Made by a program: the position numbers and the translations under genes. Below, one piece after another: positions 60,473 through 64,000 of a stretch of DNA of 64,000 bases. Positions within the stretch are counted from its first letter, which is position 1, and every line of letters starts with the position of its first letter. The stretch covers positions 62,001 through 126,000 of the forward strand of contig NZ_JAETXM010000008.1 of NCBI RefSeq assembly GCF_024494465.1, read 5' to 3'. The DNA is from Bacillus sp. V3B (GTDB lineage: Bacteria; Bacillota; Bacilli; Bacillales; Cytobacillaceae). The notes below the pieces were generated by a model, which saw nothing but the letters and a program-made list of their open reading frames with translations, searched no databases and was not told the origin of the DNA.

Positions 60473-61765
60473 TTATTCTTCAATCTCTTCTTCCTTATCA
60501 TCCTTTGTTTCATTCTCTAATTTATTTTCGGTCCCACTCTCAAGTTTATTTAGTGGTTCATCCCTATCAAATTGTTCAACGATCTCACCGACCTCTTCTT
60601 GAGGAACCATTTGGATAGAAGTTTGTATAGATTGCTCCCAAACTTCAAGTACCTCAGAAGCTACTCTTTCCCATTTATATATCGAAACAGCCTGTTCCCT
60701 TCCTTTCTTCCTCATTTTATTCATTAATGCCTTGTTTGACAAAATTTCCGTTATCTTTTCCTCAAAACCAGTCGGATCCTCTGGATTTTCTACTATAAGA
60801 CCGTTCTCCCCTAAAAGAATCACTTCCGGATTTCCTCCCCTTGCCGTTGTCACGATTGGCAAACCTGCTGCCATTGCTTCATAATGTACCCGTGCCACCG
60901 GTTCCTGCCATAGTGAAGTACAAACAAATAAATCAGCTGCTGCAAACCAGTTTTGTATTTCATCAGGTGAGACAAACCCTGTTGTGACAACCGGAATCGG
61001 TGATTTTTTTGCCAATGCGCGTACATATGCGATGTAATCCGTTATATCATCTTGGCTAAACCATTTACCTCCAACAATAACTAAAGCCAAATCTTTAAAT
61101 TTTCTTGAAAGCCCTGGCAATGCTCGTACAAGCCGGTCCACGCCTTTATTACGGGATACTCTTCCGGCAAATAATAGAACTGTTTTATTTTCTAAACCAT
61201 GTGTTTTTTTAATTTCATTACGGATTTTTTGCATTTTCGGATCGCTTCCGGGTAAGAATCGCTCCGAGTCTACACCAGAATAAATGGCGCGAAGTTTGGA
61301 AGCCGCTTGTGGATATAAATCTTTTATAACATTCCCTACATACTCGCTTATTGTTACAATATTTGTCACTTCCTCTATCACTGCTCTTGCCTCTTCAGCC
61401 TCAATTTTCTCTGGCATAAACATATCATTATGCATACTAAGGTTAATCTTTGATTGAGGTGCAGCCTTTCTAACAGAAAGAACAAGACGAGGACGATTAA
61501 AAATGTGAATCAAATCAAAATGATTAGATTGGAGGTAACGAACTACTTCTTCTCGGTAAATTTCAAAAACTTTTCCAGGTATACGTGCATAGTGAACTCC
61601 ATCAATTGTTTCTGTGTCAGGAAGTGACGGATCATTCACTCCTAAAACGGTAATATCATGCTTATTCCCTACATAAGGAAGGATACCGGAAATATAAGTT
61701 TGAATGGCCCCGCCAAGTACTGGAGGAACAGGCAGTTTTTCTGTACAAATCATTAATATTTTCAT
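60473..61765 (-). CDS. cotSA: GT4 glycosyltransferase, spore coat CotSA-like
   Basis: 430 residues. GT-B fold, GT4 family: GGAIQTYISGI near the start, FAGRVSRNKGVDRLVRAL (donor site), VVTTGFVSPDEI, and EPVARVHYEAMAAGLPIVTTARGG with the EX7E pair. B. subtilis CotSA is 377 residues; here an acidic Glu/Asp/Lys tail of about 55 residues is added. Overlaps the cotS-like gene by 4 nt, the same pairing as cotSA-cotS. Probably glycosylates a coat component. Confidence 0.85.
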   Translation of the reverse strand: MKILMICTEKLPVPPVLGGAIQTYISGILPYVGNKHDITVLGVNDPSLPDTETIDGVHYARIPGKVFEIYREEVVRYLQSNHFDLIHIFNRPRLVLSVRKAAPQSKINLSMHNDMFMPEKIEAEEARAVIEEVTNIVTISEYVGNVIKDLYPQAASKLRAIYSGVDSERFLPGSDPKMQKIRNEIKKTHGLENKTVLLFAGRVSRNKGVDRLVRALPGLSRKFKDLALVIVGGKWFSQDDITDYIAYVRALAKKSPIPVVTTGFVSPDEIQNWFAAADLFVCTSLWQEPVARVHYEAMAAGLPIVTTARGGNPEVILLGENGLIVENPEDPTGFEEKITEILSNKALMNKMRKKGREQAVSIYKWERVASEVLEVWEQSIQTSIQMVPQEEVGEIVEQFDRDEPLNKLESGTENKLENETKDDKEEEIEE

Positions 61766-62862
61766 AGTTGTTCTACTCCTTTCCAGTCATCTTTAATTTC
61801 TTCTAATACAGGCCACTTAGACTGGTCTGTATCGACAATGGTTTGAATCATAGCGAGGGTTTGATCATTAAGAAATAATTCTGGTTCATATACTACTTCT
61901 TTAATATTTTTGTAAAATTCATTTGGAAGAGAGAAATCAATTAGTAAGATGTCATATAATTCTGGTGAGATTGGATTTGCTTCATGATAGGCCTTAATCA
62001 TTTCTCTTACCCAAGTTGTATCCCATCTATATAAATCAGCCATTGTCCCTGTAATTAGTTTTCTTAGATCTCGAATCGGAAGGTCATAGGCAACACCATC
62101 AAGATCAATGATCCACATTCCATCTTCACCCTTTTGTCCATTTGACCAGCCATAATCTTGATGAACTAATCCCCAATATTCATTTCCTTTTTGTACTAAA
62201 TCGAAATAGCTTGATTCCTTTAATCTTTCTAAACTTCTTTTTGCCTGCTCTTCAAATTCATCGATAACATTTAATAAATGTGAGCTTGCGGACATTTCTT
62301 CATAGGCTTTGGCGATGTTTCGAAACCAATCCATTTTAGTGAGCGTTTTTTCATAAGTTTTCGGCCATTTATATAATCTAGAAGCAATTTCAGCACCCTT
62401 TGGAGGAATATAGCCTTTGCTTAAGCGGTGAAATTCCCCCAGAGCGTAGCAAAGTTGCTTAGCTCCTTCTAAATCTTTTGCTACAGGGACCAATGGTTCA
62501 ATCCACTCAGCAACAAACCACAACTTGCCACCAGCCTCAATGTAATTATTTCCACTCTTTGTTTTTATAATGGGTGGTACTTTAGCTTTCGTCACTTCAA
62601 CCAAATATTCCTGAGCTCCTAGGCTAAACAAACTTCTAGTTGGTCTTCGGTGTAATAACTTTAAACTTTTTGGACCTGAACTCGTTTCAAGTTTCCAAAT
62701 AGCTCCCCCTTTGTCTGGCTTTGTTGTAACCACTTCAATACTCTGTACAGAAAAGTCGTAATATTCAAGAACCTCATTTGCCATTTGACTAATATAATCA
62801 GGTACAAAAAATTCATGAACAGATTCATCGACTTCCCACGGAACGATTAATAACTCTTCCAT
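61762..62862 (-). CDS. cotS: CotS-family spore coat protein (kinase-like fold)
   Basis: 366 residues from the ATG at 62862 (AAGGAGG upstream; the longer frame to 62916 has none). CotS/YutH family with aminoglycoside-phosphotransferase-like fold: GGAIWKLETSSGPKSLKLLH (ATP-lysine region), LVHQDYGWSN (catalytic loop HxDxxxxN), and WIIDLDGVAYDLPIRDL (metal-binding DLDG). So it may be an active small-molecule kinase, although coat assembly is the known role. Paired with the cotSA-like gene. Confidence 0.87.
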   Translation of the reverse strand: MEELLIVPWEVDESVHEFFVPDYISQMANEVLEYYDFSVQSIEVVTTKPDKGGAIWKLETSSGPKSLKLLHRRPTRSLFSLGAQEYLVEVTKAKVPPIIKTKSGNNYIEAGGKLWFVAEWIEPLVPVAKDLEGAKQLCYALGEFHRLSKGYIPPKGAEIASRLYKWPKTYEKTLTKMDWFRNIAKAYEEMSASSHLLNVIDEFEEQAKRSLERLKESSYFDLVQKGNEYWGLVHQDYGWSNGQKGEDGMWIIDLDGVAYDLPIRDLRKLITGTMADLYRWDTTWVREMIKAYHEANPISPELYDILLIDFSLPNEFYKNIKEVVYEPELFLNDQTLAMIQTIVDTDQSKWPVLEEIKDDWKGVEQL

Positions 62863-62962
62863 AATACCCCTCCTTAAAATAATAAGAAATTCCTTTTTAG
62901 AGCAATGAATCGTCAACTGACAATCATACTACCGTAAGTAAGTGTGCGTCATCTCACTATAA

Positions 62963-63216
62963 AAAAGACTTCCATCTTCTATTAGTGGTCTTTTTCCTTA
63001 TCCCTACTGATGGTTATCGTGAAGAGCCCCATTGAGTTTTCTAAGGGCTGAAGCCCAAAGAAAAGACCTTGTCGCACTTATCGGATCTTTACATTAAAAA
63101 GTGAGGCGACCTGCCCAGGAGCGACTAGATTTGGGGAGTTAATCCCCTACCTATCCTTAATCAATTTTCTCTAAGTCTTGAAGTAGGGACCTTACCGCCC
63201 ATTAAGATGGGATAAA
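62963..63216 (+). repeat. Structured intergenic element, copy C (254 bp)
   Basis: Longest and most diverged of the three copies (see 1280-1480). The first hairpin is disturbed (CTTCTATTAGTGG against CCTACTGATGG), the GGATCTTTAC block is followed by an extra 45-nt insert, and the end CCTTACCGCCCATTAAGATGGGATAAA keeps compensatory changes (CCCGTT.AAGACGGG to CCCATT.AAGATGGG), which suggests a conserved stem. Confidence 0.7.
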
Positions 63217-63422
63217 GGTTATAGAAGATTCAACACGTCTTAGGATTTTGCTCTTAATCACTTTATGCTTTCATTCAGTGATCTGTTTGGACAGGTTAAT
63301 TAGATTGTTAATTTTTGTAAAGGAATTTCAAATTTAGATGAATGACTTGTACACATTCCATTATTGAAACATAGTATATTAGACGATCTTATTAAAGCTA
63401 GAGTTTTGAAAGGAGGAGAAGT

Positions 63423-64000
63423 ATGAAGAGAACTTCAAATCAAATCTTTATCACTGGATGTGCAGGCTTCATAGGCTTTCACCTGTCAAAGCGATTATTA
63501 GATGAGGGATTTTCAGTTCTAGGAATAGATAATATAAATAACTACTATGATACCGATTTAAAACATGACCGATTAAATATATTAACAAAGTATCCACATT
63601 TTAAATTTATTAAAGGATCAATTGAAAATCTCGAATTACTCGAAAGTATTTTTGATCAATATGATCTGGATGCGGTGTTACATTTAGCAGCTCAAGCAGG
63701 TGTAAGATACAGTTTTATCGATCCCCACGCATATATCCAATCCAATCTTGTTGGCTTTTTTAATATATTAGACTGCTGTCAAAAACATCAAATCTCTCAT
63801 CTTATTTATGCATCATCAAGTTCTGTTTATGGCGGGAACGAGAAAATTCCGTTTTCGATTAGTGACCGTACAGATACCCCTATCAACTTATATGCAGCTA
63901 CTAAAAAGTCCAATGAGTTAATGGCCTATACCTATAGCCAATTATATAAGTTGCCTACAACTGGATTACGATTTTTTACTGTTTACGGACCTTGGGGAAG
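63423..64000 (+). CDS. NAD-dependent nucleotide-sugar epimerase, 3' end outside window
   Basis: The first 192 codons are present; GAGGAG precedes the ATG. Extended SDR with FITGCAGFIGFHLSKRL (NAD site), GIDNINNYYDTDLKHDRL, LHLAAQAGVRYSF, SSSSVYGG and the catalytic YAATKKSNE; GLRFFTVYGPWG follows. These fit UDP-glucuronate 4-epimerase (CapI/LspL type), making UDP-galacturonate for surface polysaccharide. Runs off the right edge. Confidence 0.9.
   Translation, partial: MKRTSNQIFITGCAGFIGFHLSKRLLDEGFSVLGIDNINNYYDTDLKHDRLNILTKYPHFKFIKGSIENLELLESIFDQYDLDAVLHLAAQAGVRYSFIDPHAYIQSNLVGFFNILDCCQKHQISHLIYASSSSVYGGNEKIPFSISDRTDTPINLYAATKKSNELMAYTYSQLYKLPTTGLRFFTVYGPWG

Noticed and set aside
1-64000. CRISPR array, tRNA or rRNA genes, prophage
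   Set aside because: No regularly spaced repeats, no cloverleaf or rRNA signature, and no phage structural or integrase genes were found.

Overview
The window is low-GC DNA from an endospore-forming member of the Bacillaceae. The evidence is a complete gerA-type germinant receptor operon, a CotS/CotSA-type spore coat pair, a YkoEDC thiamine transporter, a YwnA/YwnB pair, AGGAGG-type ribosome binding sites throughout, and TTG/GTG starts. I cannot name the species. Most genes lie on the minus strand. I see no rRNA, tRNA, CRISPR array or prophage.

Left part (1-18 kb). After a truncated GH18 glycosidase comes a signalling island on the minus strand that carries two c-di-GMP-I (GEMM) riboswitches. 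The riboswitch near 5.2 kb precedes a six-TM chemoreceptor and a HypX-like formyl-transferase/crotonase fusion. The riboswitch near 17.9 kb, followed by a clear terminator, precedes a compact 12 kb operon of 11 genes: GTP cyclohydrolase I, a tandem 6-pyruvoyl-tetrahydropterin synthase, a sepiapterin-reductase-like SDR, an RsbW/RsbT-type ATPase, an alpha/beta hydrolase, a HAMP membrane receptor, a STAS protein, a PP2C phosphatase, a FapA-like protein, a second STAS protein, and a GGDEF-EAL-PAS-histidine kinase. I read it as a tetrahydropterin synthesis module joined to a partner-switching and c-di-GMP circuit, with c-di-GMP feeding back on its own operon. This is the most unusual system in the window.

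18-27 kb: an aromatic acid exporter-like protein, a decayed MaoC hydratase beside a FabI paralogue, an FbpB-like small protein, a class A PBP, a ywnA-ywnB-like pair with two matching operator palindromes, and a cytochrome c lipoprotein. 27-36 kb: a PNPOx-fold protein and a meta-cleavage aromatic catabolism cluster (V4R/PucR-type activator, group D flavin monooxygenase, FAD synthetase without a kinase domain, MhpB-like extradiol dioxygenase, MhpC-like hydrolase, MFS transporter). 36-43 kb: small and housekeeping genes, an HTH/coiled-coil/J-domain protein, and a Ktr-type potassium uptake pair.

43-50 kb: a TerD/TerC stress operon with the associated lyase, two phosphoribosyltransferase-like proteins and a HAD phosphatase. 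50-55 kb: gerK-like A-C-D-B genes. 55-60 kb: a TPP-riboswitch operon encoding a cytosolic THI5/NMT1-like protein, an SDR and the YkoEDC ECF transporter. 60-63 kb: a small ORF and the CotSA/CotS-like pair. The right edge cuts a nucleotide-sugar epimerase.

Two repeat families cross the window: a structured 155-254 bp intergenic element in three copies, and a short palindrome with a GGTGCCAGGCACC core in about nine copies, several of them acting as convergent or 3'-end hairpins.
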